Assembly (NCBI GenBank): GCA_963995505.1
Contig: OZ023181.1
Span: 1,711,487 to 1,775,486, forward strand
Source: Hypericum androsaemum
Lineage: Eukaryota > Streptophyta > Magnoliopsida > Malpighiales > Hypericaceae
Reading direction: 5' to 3'
Length of the DNA: 64,000 nucleotides
Positions 47,050 to 59,145 of this stretch are shown here, in pieces (the stretch's first letter is position 1; each line of letters begins with the position of its first letter). A model generated the notes under the pieces. It searched no databases. It saw only the letters and a program-made list of their open reading frames with translations, and was not told the origin of the DNA. The translations under genes and the position numbers were made by a program.

Positions 47050-48445
47050 TTGTCGACAATTTACTTTCTGAGTGAAATTTTGGGACTTTCAGGGAGTTTT
47101 TCAATAACCATTGCTCGATTCTCGATGCTTTCATCACCTCAAAGAAGTCCAAGAGAAATTCTTGGTTGGGCTTCATTAGGGTTTTGCTGGATGTCAACGT
47201 TGATGCATTTATCCTCAAGCTCAGCGGCACTAAGGTCAAGCGTCGTCGTCTCTTCATCTCACGGCTCAAGTTCGAGTGCGGAGGGGGCAAGGGTCCTGCT
47301 GCTCCCTCCCCGATGGTGCATCCCGATGTCTCTTCATCTCACGGCCAAGTGCGAGGGCTACAGCAGGTTCAGCTCGGCTGTTCGTTCGTAGACGCTTTGG
47401 CGCCTCCCAACTCGCTCGATGAGTGGCTTTTCTGCTGTGCGAGGGCATCCCTTCTTACCGTTGGCCGCTCATGCTCGTTCGAGGATACGCGGGTCTGGGT
47501 TACCACTCTGAAGCCCTTGTTCAAGGACTTATGGTCGAACCTTTTACGTGTTGTTGTTAGATGCCACCATCTTTTCTGGGCCTTCGGGATGCTCTAGTGG
47601 ACTCTATTATTGTTGAACGATCTGGTGTTGCAGGTGATGTTACCGAGCTTGATGTTGATTTGGTTGGGCGTGCATCTTCTTCGGCTGCTGTCACTATCGT
47701 CTCTGATCTCTCTCAGGTCAATGGCGATGTGGCTCATGTTCCTGTGGTGCTAGTGGTTGCATCCTTGTCTCTCGATGCTGATACTACTACTACTATTGTT
47801 GGTGTGGCTGCTGCAACTCTAGAAGCAGTTCATCCGCTTGTTGCTGCTTATGAGGATGTTGATCGATGCCTGTCGAGGGGGTTATCCCGGGCTATTTGGA
47901 TGCCTCGCTGCCTTCTGTTGTTTCACCTTGTGTACAGGTCCCGTAGTGCGCTGTCCCAGGCTTTGATACTTTAGAGTGCGCTGGTGATGCCCCCTTGCCT
48001 TTGGATATTGATCTTATTGCCGCTGAGGTTGTGCAGGATGTTGTGGCAACGCCCGTAGCCGTGAAAGATGGTTTGGCAGTGGCTGAGCTGGAGGGTGGCT
48101 CTACTTTTTGGGTGCAGGCTGATATGGAGATGCTGGCCTCTATTGGAGTGATCAACTTATCGACCTCCGACTGGACGAACTTTGCTGCTTGGCATTCGCC
48201 TGATGTGGTTAGGCCTTTACCAGTTTCCAAGAAGTCTTTTAAGAGGAAGCCCTTGTTCTTGACCCCGATTAGACCTAGATGTCGGGTTAGAAGACCTTCA
48301 GCCAAAGTAGCGGCAGCTCTAGAGCTGCGTCACCCGAGGTCTCACAGTCCAGCTCTCTCGGTGGAGCCTCTACCGGTGCAAAGCCTTGACTCGCTGATTG
48401 TGGCCTGTGATTTGGATCATTTTCGGAGCTTTGAACCTCCCTAAT
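47050..48445 (+). other. Decayed coding-like region of higher GC, possibly a retroelement remnant
   Basis: Overlapping plus-strand frames at 47166-47597, 47561-47974 and 47995-48444 together look like one broken reading with shifts. They are rich in Val, Ala, Asp and Ser, and the last holds the basic patch KKSFKRKP. Composition differs sharply from the AT-rich flanks. No reverse-transcriptase, gag zinc knuckle or transposase motif is visible and no ends or duplications were found. A dead retrotransposon ORF1-type region is one explanation; a decayed gene is another. Confidence 0.3.
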
Positions 48446-50430
48446 CTCGGGCTTTCTTTTGGTTTTGGTTTTGTTGATATTTTAGAGATACTTGGTGATG
48501 TCTCCAGATAGCGGCAATCATTAGCTTCGCTTTTTGATTCCTATTATCTAGCGACTAGAGCGCGAATACTCTGGTACCATTGAGGTATACTTTCTTGGTA
48601 ATTTTCTGGAGGAATACAATACTTTACTTTTCGAACAAAAATCAAAGAAACACACCATAAAGCAACAAACTTTAATCATAAATATAGCCAACCTATATTC
48701 CAACAACCAAAACGACCTGTCGTCCGCCGGCGCCGTGAAGGACATGGATGAGTGGGTCCACTTGGCCCAATGGGTCGGGCTCGGCGCGGAAATGTTTGGA
48801 ACTTATATATAATATCCATCAAGTTATCATATATATAATCATATTTAAGGACAATATGAAAAATCAACAAGTGACATATGTTGTATTTTGTTTCGAACTT
48901 TTCCTAATCAGGAATTTCTTAGGGTACACCTATTCATAAGGAAATTTCCAATCAAGAATAGGTGTACAAGGTTAAAATTTTGAAACTATCAAACCGAAAA
49001 AACGTTTAACTGAAATTTTAACTGGGACACCGTCGAACTGGCGATTTCAAGTAAAACCATGACACCGACGATTTGTATTTCTATGAATAAACTATGTTTG
49101 TGTCCGTTTCATTTAGTTGGTCAAAACTACATAACCAAACTCACCTCTAAAAAATGATTGGGGAGTCCACCAAATAGATTAAAATTGTTCATTGAACGTG
49201 AATAGATACCAACAATTTCAATCAGTCCAACCAAAACGCGACATGCATCTCTCTCAAATTGCATTTGTTGTCAAATCTTAGTTTATCTTATCAGCCCAAA
49301 CTCTGAAGCACACAAGTTGTTTATTAAACAAAACAAAAAAATTAGACAAATGGATTGCTTGTTGTTCAACATTACAATATGATTATTTCTACAAATGAGT
49401 CAACGGCTGTTAATAATATGAAACTGATGCCCTTGGAAGTCGTCCCATATTGTGTCAGTTTAATTAACTCACTATCTTGAAAAAAAATTTATAGTCCAAC
49501 GACATTGTAAATATTTATAATATCAAAAATTTAAATCTTGACATTGTAGTGATGTAACATTTACCTATAAAGTTTCTCAAAAAAAACATTTACCTATAAA
49601 AAAATTAACTCACTATCTTATTCTACAAAAAATACATTCTCTACTATATGATCGATATAATAAAAAAACTATTGTTAAGTATTCAGAATCAACTACTGGT
49701 AAATCCGATTTAAAAATGACTTTTTCAATCATGCATTTTTCATTTGCACTTAAGTCTACAATCCCTTAACAAAACCTAAAATTCTTAACAATTGAATCAA
49801 ACTCCTATTAATTATTTCAGTTTTTTTTACAAGGCCACCAACCCTAAAGAAACAAGTAGCCTTATGGAGGAATCAAATGAGAGTGGACTAGAACGAAGTT
49901 TTCTTTTTTGGGTAGGGGTACCTCTCCCATTGGGACGGGGACCATGCAAAATAGCGACAAGAAACAGAGCCAAAATATTTTTTCCCCTAAAAAAAAATAC
50001 CAACTGTAGGGGCAAAACAGTAAAAGCACAAGGGAGCAATGAAAGGACACTGCTATAACAACCACCCTGTCATGCTTTTTCAGTTCCAAACTGTCATCTT
50101 TATTTTTTTCCAGTACATAATTCAATTGGCATAAAATAAATGAATATACACTTACATATATTTAGATCAATTTTTGAGAGTGTTATTCTAATTTAATCAG
50201 AATTCGAATAAATAAATATTTGTTATAAGAATTTTGTCATCTTTGAAAAATTAGTGGTAACAGAAAACCTAAAATAATGAAGAGAAGAAAGGAATCACAA
50301 AGGTTGGGAGGAGGTAATGAGTCGTTCTTAAATATAATTTAATGATTTTTTATTTAAATATGTAAAATAACAAAAATAGATAAGATGATCTCATAAAAAA
50401 AAGGTGTCTCTCTCTTCCCCACTTCCATAG
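48446..50430. other. Intergenic spacer, no gene seen
   Basis: AT-rich. A short direct duplication ACATTTACCTATAAA (49558 and 49590) is the only structure noted. Confidence 0.45.
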
Positions 50431-50581
50431 GAGAGGAGAGAGAGAGAGATATTTTGCAAAGAAAACAAAAAAAAAGGGTGAGGATTTCTACTATTTTTCA
50501 TTGGGTTCCTAATGATCTAATTGATTCCCTTCCTTTACTCCCTCCCTCCCTCCCTCTTGTCTCTTTCCATTCCCCACTCAC

Positions 50582-50587
<6 letters not shown>

Positions 50588-50616
<29 letters not shown>
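50588..50616. repeat. (CT)n microsatellite
   Basis: About 14 CT units in the leader/promoter of the DUF863 gene. Confidence 0.95.
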
Positions 50617-50618
<2 letters not shown>

Positions 50619-50751
50619 AGTGAACAAAATGTGATATATTGTCGTGCATTTCTTTCTACGGCTCACTGGGGTGGGGTTGATCTTCCTTATAATATTTCCA
50701 GGTACCCTTTGCAATATGATCTCTAAAGTTGGTACCTTTTTTTCTCTCTCG

Positions 50752-50790
50752 TCTCTTCTTCTTCTTCTTCTTCTTCTTCTCCTTCTCCTT
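50752..50790. repeat. (CTT)n microsatellite
   Basis: Run of CTT with a few CTC interruptions towards its 3' end. Confidence 0.9.
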
Positions 50791-51280
50791 CTCCGGGTGT
50801 TTGCATGGTGTAGAATTCCTCAAAGTTGGAAACTTTAACGCTAAAGAAGACAACTTTACAACATTTTTAGCCTCTTGCTTAGCTTCCAGGAGCTTGTTGG
50901 GGTGGGGCCTTTGTTCTTTTTTCATGTTTGTGTTTTGTTGGGGCCCATTCCATTGTTTGTGAATATTTATTTTGGGAGGGGAAGAAAAGGCAGTGGTAAT
51001 GGAAGGGGTGGGGTTACTGTTTGTTGTTTTAGACTAAAAATGCAGCAGATTGATCATTAAAGATGTCGACTTTATGCTGATTTGAGCTGTGAATGGTGAT
51101 TGAGCAATTCCATCCTAGAATCGAAGTAAACAAGAGTATCCCACATCGGAAGTGGCGAGTGGGATGGACTTATAAATTTATAAGTGTAGAAGATTCACCT
51201 ACTCGTTACCTTAAGGTTTTGGGTAGGATATGGAAATTTCTATAGTTGTGGCCGATCCCACTAGACTAGATGTGGTTTTC

Positions 51281-51302
51281 GTGTGTGTGTGTGTGTGTGT
51301 GT
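51281..51302. repeat. (GT)n microsatellite
   Basis: Eleven perfect GT units in the presumed leader intron. Confidence 0.95.
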
Positions 51303-51600
51303 GATGGTGGTACACCGGAAAGGAAAGGAGCCATGTTTCTATTTCATCGGCATTATGTAGTTTAGAACTTTGAATCATTTACGGAAAATGACCTTCTTCG
51401 AAAGATCCTTTTTTTAAATTATCCAATGTTGCTAACGTACCCCTCTGTTTGTCCTTGGTTTTCTCGTTGCTAACGTCTTTCTTGTACTTTTTTTACAGGA
51501 GAAGGGTGTAGCTTACCTTGCTTGACCTCTACTATCTTGGAAAGATGCTATAGATGGGGTGAAGTAGTAAACTGCCACCCGAATTTCGTGCTGGAACAGG

Positions 51601-54401
51601 ATGTCAGTGGCTGGGGACTTCTTTAATGTTAATTCCGTGCAGACAAGTTCAGATTCGTTCATGGAAGTCGTTAAAGAGACAATACTTAAACAGGACTTGA
51701 TGTTTAGGATGCAGGTATGATCTTTGGTATTATGATGCTTGCGGTTATTTGCTTGTTTAAATCTTACTACGACTTCCATCTTTCTATTTTTTTTATCACT
51801 TTTTCCAAATGTTTGGCACCTCAGGGGGTGTCTGTCCATCATTTCTAGTAGGATCATTTCTAGTAGGATAAGGTTTCCTGCATTAAGCCTTGGGGCAGAG
51901 TGGGAATGCTGGTAATAGTGTGAGAGCCATTAACATTCACATTGTAGTCCTTGACGTAGCATGGTACGAGAAACTAGGATACAAGAGGGTTGGACTCCTA
52001 CTGATGTTTGGCATTGGAAATTCCTTAGGTCCATGAGCTTCACCGTGTGTACCGAGCGCAAAATTTCCTGGTAAAGGATCTTGGTTGTAGAGAGCTTTAT
52101 GGACGCAACTCTCTCAGTACCATACCGCAGCCGCCCGTGTTCCCTCTGAAAGATGTTACAGAATATGCTTCACCACCAGATGAATCAAGGTTATATTATA
52201 CTAACAAGGTACATGAGCTTCTGTCAAATTGGTCCTTTAAGAGCTATAGCCGTCTTAACTCTTCTCTTCTTCTGCTTTTTGATTTGTTATGTACATGTTT
52301 ACTTTGAGTACTGGAGCCTTTTAATGAACTCTACGTCTTTTTATCTTCCGACGACTGCCTAGTCAAAAGACATCCTTATAGTTCTGCCATAAGTTGTTCA
52401 TGCAGCTAAACGGTATAGTATGAGAAAGTAATCGTGTTATGATTTGGACTTCAGGTGGCTTTAACAACTTTCTCCAGCCAGGACCTGTCAGAAAATTACA
52501 AAGGCAAACATCATAGGTTTCAAAAGAGGCCTCTTGACCTTCAACTATCTGCGGATGAATTTATTAACATTAACAATGCCGTGGAGGAGACTCCAAAGAA
52601 CTGGATCATATTGGACCAGTCAGAAGGACCCATGGAGCTTTCTCTGGGGCTTAGAGAGGAGAAGAGAAGAAAGCGAGGAACAATCGGAAAATGGATTGAC
52701 AAGGCAACTCAGCCATGCTATCAAAATGTAATTGATTTGGAAGATTCAGATGAGCAGGAATCGGATAGCTGTAGGAAATACGCCCCTTTGGGCAAGTGTG
52801 CTTCCCCAAGTATATATTCCAAGGGAGACCGCGACATGGTTTCTTTAATTAGTCCAGCCATGTCACTAGACGAGAAAAAAGATCCATTTGCGGTGCTCTC
52901 GAAATGCTTGTCTACAGAAGAAAAAATTGAATGTTATCAAGTTCAGGCCTCTCCGAGCAAAGGTATTCACTATAATTTGTAAAATTAGCATCCAATGGAT
53001 GAGGTATGCACCCAAGCTTGATACTGCTGATATCTGCTGTTTAAGCATTTGGTTTTTAGAATTTAGCTTCTTTTACTCTCTTGTGCAGGAAATAGGGAGG
53101 GCCATGGTGTTCTCCATTATCATCATTCAACCGAAGAGCAACAACCTGCATCAGGTCAAGGATGGAAGTTGGACCTTAATGAACCTTTCGTCGATGACTC
53201 GTCTCAAGACTCACCTATTCCTTCGCTCGAGTATTCTCCAATAGTTGGTTCAGTAAGTAGCTCCACAGGACCTATTAAAGAAGCAACTTGCTCAACCCCT
53301 ACAACAGAGGAAAATCTACGTTGCTCAAATAAAGCTTCAGAGATCATTCAACATACTGTCAAAATGGATCAAACTTCGGATTTGGACGGGAAAAGCAAGT
53401 CCACAGACCTTTTTCCAATTGAAAACTCCAAGCAAAGTACAGAACTCGCAGATGGAACTACAAGTCTGGAGACCATGAGCATCTCCGACGGTCCTGGCAG
53501 CTGCTGCACCGAGCAGAAGAATGAGGATATCGATGCCTCAAAGTCAAGGGTTATAGTTAGTTATTTAGATGATTCAGACTGCAAGCACACATCTGCTGGG
53601 GTAATGAGCAGTGAGAAGTGTGTCGGTGAGAATATTGCTTGCCCTTGTACTAGTCGTAGTCAGAACGGAGTCCAAGAAGGACAGGGTGACAAGTCTCCGG
53701 TCTCATGGAAGTCTTGCTGCACATCTGACAATGATTCGAGCAGTGCGAAGTCCATACAGTCGGGCCTGCAGTATGCTGCTCAGAAGGGGCATCCAAAAAC
53801 CATCTCAGGGTCTCAATTTGTCGATCTCTTGCCCGATCAGCATGATACAGGAACTGCTAATCCTCCTGAAGATGCAACAATGAAAAACATTGACCAGTCG
53901 GAAGAATCGAGGGAAGTCCAGCAAAGAGCAGCCGAATTACTGATCCAACTATCGTCTTGGAAGAATCCATCTGTTGATCAACATTCTTGTTCAAAGGCTG
54001 GATCCAAAGAAATTGAAAACAAGAATGGAAAACAGCCACAGCATCCAGCTGATTCCTTTGAGCGAATGGTTTTGCAGCTACCGGAGGACAACATTGACGA
54101 CGAATGCACATCGTCCAAGCCACTCGTGCCAAACGGCACAGAGGCCAAGGATGTTGGCCGCAAGTTTAGACGAGGGAGGAGAATGAAAGACTTCCAGAAA
54201 GAGATACTGCCTACACTTGCCTCTCTTTCCGTGCAAGAAATCCGAGAAGACATAAACATTTTTGAAGGCGTCTTAAGATCAAGAGAGTACCGAAGAACAA
54301 CACGAGCGAAAATGGCAGCTCGGGACCAGGACTGGTCTGCTGCAGTTAAGACAAGCAGACGCTCAAAGATGAACAACGTCAGACGAAGAATATTTGCATG
54401 A
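51601..54401 (+). CDS. DUF863 family plant protein with EAR-like repression motifs
   Basis: Four coding exons: 51601-51714, 52029-52208, 52455-52962 and 53089-54401, joining in frame to 704 residues with GT-AG borders. The start ATG follows an in-frame TAA in the same exon. The N-terminal helical block (VKETILKQDLMFRMQVHELHRVYRAQN) and the C-terminal basic block with the conserved FEGVLRSREYRRTTRAKMA identify the plant DUF863 family, whose function is unknown. EAR-type repression motifs are visible: LDLQL (in RPLDLQLSADEF), LSLGL (in MELSLGLREEKRRKR) and DLNEP (in WKLDLNEPF). Basic patches EEKRRKRG and RRGRRMK may be nuclear signals. The long middle is Ser/Asp/Glu-rich and probably disordered. 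A nuclear co-repressor-type role is an inference. Confidence 0.9.
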
Positions 54402-54833
54402 AAGTTCCATTGGCAATGTCTCAATGGCTTTGCAAGTCCAATTGTGATGCATAACACATCTTCATAGATACAGGTTTTGCAGGTCTTTATATCTGCCTCA
54501 CAAGCTAAGATTCAATTCCTTCCAACTTAGCTATCTTTCATTTTCATTACCACTATTACATACTTGGAACTTGGCTCAAATTGATGAGTATTGTGTTACT
54601 GTCCCAAATTTAAGGGATATAAATCCTCGGAATTTAACGTTGTAGGCTTAGATATAAATGTCAACAGACAGTACACGATCTTCAACATGTGAGTTTCGGT
54701 TGAAGAAGCTTGTTGAATACAAATCCGCACCAATCATAAAAGAGATATATGCTGGATCCCACCTTGGACTAGGACATATGGAGAAGAATATCTATAATTT
54801 TAAATGAATTACGTTCTAATGCATTAACATTTT
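54402..54833. other. 3' flank of the DUF863 gene
   Basis: Holds the 3' UTR; no other gene. The next Mutator-like element begins at 54843. Confidence 0.5.
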
Positions 54834-54842
54834 AATTTTATT

Positions 54843-55549
54843 GGGAAAAGTCTACTTTAGTACCCTGTGGTATCGCCCAAAATTACTTTAGTACCCTGTG
54901 GTAAAAAACTGATCAATCGAGTCATACTTATTCTAATTAACATCAAAAAGGTCCTCGGGCAGCTGCCCGAACCCTGCCCGGACTACGTGGCCAGCCACGT
55001 CACCAAAATTTGATGACGTGGCGCCACGTGGACGAGGAGGAGGAGGAGAAGAGGAGGAGGAGGCGGAGGAGGAGGAGGACGAAGTGGAGGAGGACGAGGA
55101 GGAGGAGGAGAGGAGGAGGAGGAGGACGAGGAGGAGGAGGCGGAGGAGGACGAGGAGGAGGAGGAGGAGGAGGACGAGGACGAGGACGAGGACGAGGAGG
55201 AGGACGAGGAGGAGGAGGACGAGGAGGAGGAGGCGGAGGAGGATGAGGAGGAGGAGGAGGAGGACGACGAGGAGGAGGAGGCGGAGGCGGAGGAGGAGGA
55301 GGAGAGGCGGAGGAGGAGGAGGAGAGGAAGAGAGGGAAGGGTCTTCCTCGTCCACGTGACGCCACGTCATCAAGTTTTGGTGACGTGGCTGGTCACGTAG
55401 TCCGGACAGGGTTCGGGCGGGTCCGGGCAGCTGCCCGAGGACCTTTTTGATGTTAATTGGAATAAGTATGACTCGATTGGTCAATTTTTTACCACAGGGT
55501 ACTAAAGTGATTTTGGGTGATACCACTGGGTACTAAAGTGGACTTTCCC
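54843..55549. mobile_element. Mutator-like long-TIR element with a purine-rich core (707 bp)
   Basis: Arms of about 203-207 bp (54843-55045 and 55343-55549) match in inverted orientation: GGGAAA near both ends, CTTTAGTACCC, GTGGTAAAAAA, and the CGGGCAGCTGCCCG palindrome. The exact nonamer AATTTTATT flanks both sides (54834-54842 and 55550-55558), the Mutator-type duplication. The core (55038-55336) is almost entirely G and A on the plus strand. No transposase. The open frames in the core are repeat artefacts. Confidence 0.92.
55038..55336. repeat. (GGA/GAC)n purine-rich microsatellite
   Basis: About 300 bp of GAGGAGGAC-type triplets; every reading frame is open, so the Arg/Glu/Pro-rich frames are not genes. 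Confidence 0.95.
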
Positions 55550-55558
55550 AATTTTATT

Positions 55559-56252
55559 TGCAACAATCTTGACCATAAGTTAACAAATGCACTCTATAAA
55601 CCTTAAAAAACAAAGCCACTACTCCTATACAATCCGTTATATCTGGGTAATTACATTTTTTAAGTAGACATTTTTTCAATTTTATTAATGATAATTTTAT
55701 TTACAAATATTTCTGGAGAAATTTTCTCGTACTACGTACGAAATTGCAACCACGGGTTTTGTTAAAATACGTCGCGATAAAACTCCTTAGAAAAAATTAC
55801 GATGCAAAAAAAAAGGTATCCGAGAATACGGATTCGGATCCAGTGGGGACAAGAGTTGTTCCTACTGAAATGGATCAAGTAATTATACTTATAGACACAG
55901 TTTTTAATGACTGTGAGATCTGTAGACACAATTTTTCATGAAATCTGATGGTCTAAACTAAATCTCCTCCGTAAGGACGACTTTTATATTGTCCCTACTC
56001 AATCTAAAACCCGAGAATACTGCTAGAATATAATTTCACACCTTAACTCGCGGACATTTATTCAGTTGCAATAACCGAGACGGGGAGTGTCTAATCCAAA
56101 TTTCAACTCGAAGATCTCCGATGTATTGACGTAGACATAACACAAAGAGACAAAGTAGACCCATAGGTAGCGGCGACCTGTCTCAATAAGTATCTCCGGA
56201 TATTGAGGTCTAAGCTTAGGGATAAGCAGAGATCCTCTCCTTTGTTGTGGTC
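55559..56252. other. Intergenic spacer, no gene seen
   Basis: AT-rich. The part at 55840-55985 shares loose similarity (GTGGGGACAA, AAATCTGATGG) with 24940-25030, perhaps a shared old repeat. Confidence 0.4.
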
Positions 56253-56262
56253 CATGTAAACC

Positions 56263-57321
56263 GGTTCATTTTTTTGAGTGGAGTCAAATTTTCTGACAAA
56301 TCCCAGAATGGGGTTGTCAGAAAAAAATTTCCATGTCTGGGGTTGTGCCAAAAACTGCACAAAATTGTGAATTTTTATTTGCAAGAAATCGCACGATTTT
56401 GTGCAGTTTTTGCACAAAATCGCACGATTTTGTGCGATTTTGTGCAACACAGCAACTTGATACATTATTTGATTTATTCCACTTGTAACTCATCGACTCT
56501 TGATATTTAAATAATTTTTTGATATTCTTAGACTCTAAATTAGGAGAAGTAATAAACATCAAAGTTGTAGATATATGTCTCAGCTTCACATAGCAACTTG
56601 AATCACCTCAAACGGACTGCGGAGTAAGAAGTTACGGTCCCCCAACCGAAATCAGTCGATATAATTCGGTCAACTCTTTGACTTCAAATAAATTTTTGTC
56701 ATATTTACACTCTGAATTTGGAGAAGTTATAAACTTTAAAATTGTAGACATGCGTCTTAACTTTACATAACAACTTGAATCACTTCAATTAGACTCCGGA
56801 GTAATAAGTTGATGCTCCCCAACCGAAATCACCTGACTATTACTCGGTCGACTCTTAACTTCAAATACATTTTTGATACCTTTATACTTCTTATTTGGAC
56901 AAGTTATAAAATAAAAAGTTGTAGATATATATCTCAGCTTCACATAACAACTTGAATTACTTCAATCGGACTTCGAAGTAAGAAGTTGTGGCTCCCCAAC
57001 CGAAATTACTTTCAATTTTGGTTGGGGGACCGTAACTTCTTACTCCGCTGTCCGTTCGAGGTGATTCAAGTTGATGTGTGAAGTTGAGACATATATCTAC
57101 AACTTTAATGTTTATTACTTCTCCCAATTTGGTATCTAAGAATGTCAAAAAATTATTTAAAAGTTAAGAGTCGATGAGTTACAAGTAGAATAAATCAATT
57201 GCCCGCACAAAATCATGCAGTTTTGTGCGGTTTCTGGCACAACCCCAGACAAGGAAAACTTTTTCTGACAACCCCATTCTGATATTTGTCAGAAAATTCG
57301 ACTCCACTTAAGAAAATAACC
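56263..57321. mobile_element. Long-TIR foldback/Mutator-like element with internal tandem repeats (1059 bp)
   Basis: Arms of about 300-390 bp (56263 to about 56652, and about 57018-57321) match in inverted orientation; the left arm is longer through inserted GCACGATTTTGTGC palindromes. Words shared include GTGGAGTC, TTTTCTGACAAAT, TGGGGTTGTCAGAAAAA and GTAACTCATCGACTCTT. The exact decamer CATGTAAACC flanks both sides (56253-56262 and 57322-57331). Between the arms lie about three tandem units of 176-178 bp. No transposase. Confidence 0.9.
56500..57010. repeat. Three tandem units of about 177 bp inside the foldback element
   Basis: The words GTTGTAGATATAT, CAACTTGAATCAC and CCCCAACCGAAAT recur at steps of about 178 and 176 bp (starting near 56560, 56738 and 56914). 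An inverted unit forms the start of the right arm. Confidence 0.85.
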
Positions 57322-57331
57322 CATGTAAACC

Positions 57332-58140
57332 ATCCTTCCAATTATGAAGTAACGTGTCATACACCATCTCAATTCTCCCAACCACAAAATAATTTTTGGA
57401 AACATGAATTATAGTAAAATGAACTTTAATCTTAAAAAACATATATAATACCGAATGCAGATAGAGAATGACAATGGAGAGTGGACACTTGTGTCGCTTT
57501 TATGACACTACCTTACATCAACTGTTCAGAAAATTATTTTAATTTAATCAGATTTCTATTTCTAGTTCTCGAGTATATATCGATAATAATTATTGAGTGA
57601 ACTTTCTTTCTTTTAAAATTTTTTCCGACACAAAATATCATAATATTAGGTGGTATAAAATTAAATAGGTCGCTTTCATGCAATGGAACTAAATATTAGT
57701 GGCGGTGCTTGTGATAACGATGGGATGGAATTTTTTTTAGGGGCACACACACATATATAATATAGAGCAAACCCCTAAGTGGGAAAATATGTAAATAGCA
57801 ATACATCGAGTTCATCGGTGTGAATTACAGACCCTTACCTCCAGGTTTACAGAGTCCTACAAGATTCGACCATTAAATTAAATGCACGATATTTTTTATA
57901 ATTTTTAAACGTAAAAATTTAATTTTTTATATCAAATTCAAATAAATCATAATAGATACGTGAAGATTAATCATGAAATATGTAGTATATCAATAAAGAA
58001 AATCAAAATTATATATATTTCAAATTTTGGAGTCGATATCATGGAGCATATTCTAGCATATTTGAGAACTCTATTACAATTTATAAAGTAAATTTAAAGA
58101 TAAAGGGGTTTAAGTAGAGTCTAGCTAAGGTATGTTCAAA
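57332..58140. other. Intergenic spacer, no gene seen
   Basis: AT-rich DNA, nothing supported. Confidence 0.45.
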
Positions 58141-58331
58141 TTAGGGTAAAATAATAAGGGTATGGTAAGAATTCATAAGATTCATACCCTATCCTAAACC
58201 CCACATCAAAAAGTGGACTCATACTCATACCCATACCCTACCCTAAACTCAGTCAAAATCAACATATCTTCGACCCACGGGATAATAGTAAGGTCCGACC
58301 CTCAATTTATGGATATTTCTACAATCCCTAA
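58141..58331. mobile_element. Diverged relative of the hAT-type MITEs at 9915 and 10848
   Basis: The order of words TCAAAATCAACATAT, GACCC, GACCCTCAATTTA and AATCCCTA parallels the right end of the 9915-10766 element. The left end carries GGGTATGG/CATACCC words. No target duplication was found. Confidence 0.4.
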
Positions 58332-59140
58332 TCATCTTATTACATTTTTTTTCTCTCAATCGAATATAAGACATCATCTCTCCTAGAATTTTCTTTGAAA
58401 TGATGTATCTCGGGTTCGATGAATTCGAGGGAAAAAATAATAATATGAACAAATATCTTCTGGAGGAGTGTCAAATCGGAGGATCATAATCAAGTTTAGG
58501 ACCAAAATTCCAAATCTAGGACCATAATTCCAACTCCAAATTTGATGATTCAAGTTTAATTAATTAGCGAATATCATCAAATGTTATTTCGATTTTTTTT
58601 ATCATTTGAACAAATATTTAGGTAGAGAATGCCGTGTCGAGTAAATTGATGGTTGTCTGGGTTGATACATTGTATGTCCAAGATAAATGTGTCATTTTTT
58701 TAGTAGTATGAGAAGAATTTATCTTTTTCCCAAAACACAGAATTACGTTCCAAGTACGCAGAGTAATACGACGATTGGGGCAGGTTCACAAAAAAAATAC
58801 ATTATTTCGATTTTTACATATACACCCGTGCGATCAAGGTATTAATGTAAAATTCTACCCAAAAAAGCTATTAGTTGTAAAAGTAGCCTTTTAACTTGTT
58901 GCGACTTCCTATTCTTGTTTCAATATTTTGTTGGAAAATTAAGCCCAGAGTAGCCCATTTCTCAAACTTTACGGGACAGCCGAAACCCAAAGTAGAAACT
59001 TTACATGAAAGATTTTGGGCCTTGGGCTTAGGAATGGCTACTGCTGGACTCTAGACCGGTGGGCCATTAAAACGTGGCAAAAGAAGAAAAAATAACACAT
59101 TTTTTCTTACTTGTGAAAATATAGGAAAAAAGTTAAGAGC
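58332..59140. other. Intergenic spacer, no gene seen
   Basis: Nothing supported. Confidence 0.45.
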
Positions 59141-59145
59141 TAAAA

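Larger units (their letters stand above)
50431..51600 (+). promoter_or_regulatory. Promoter and spliced leader of the DUF863 gene
   Basis: Pyrimidine-rich tracts at 50530-50620 and 50745-50795 are typical of a plant transcription start and leader. The TTTTTTACAG at 51490-51499 is a good acceptor opening the exon that holds the start codon, so a leader intron of about 0.7-0.8 kb is likely; a donor at 50701 is one candidate. A patch at 51130-51270 (with CCCACATCGGAAGTGG) resembles small-retroelement LTR sequence. Confidence 0.5.

Noticed and set aside
47561..48444. Functional single-copy gene
   Set aside because: Frames are broken, there is no splice pattern that joins them, and no domain is recognised.
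55018..55526. Arg/Glu- and Pro/Leu-rich open frames
   Set aside because: All frames are open in a GGA/GAC triplet repeat inside a Mutator-like element.
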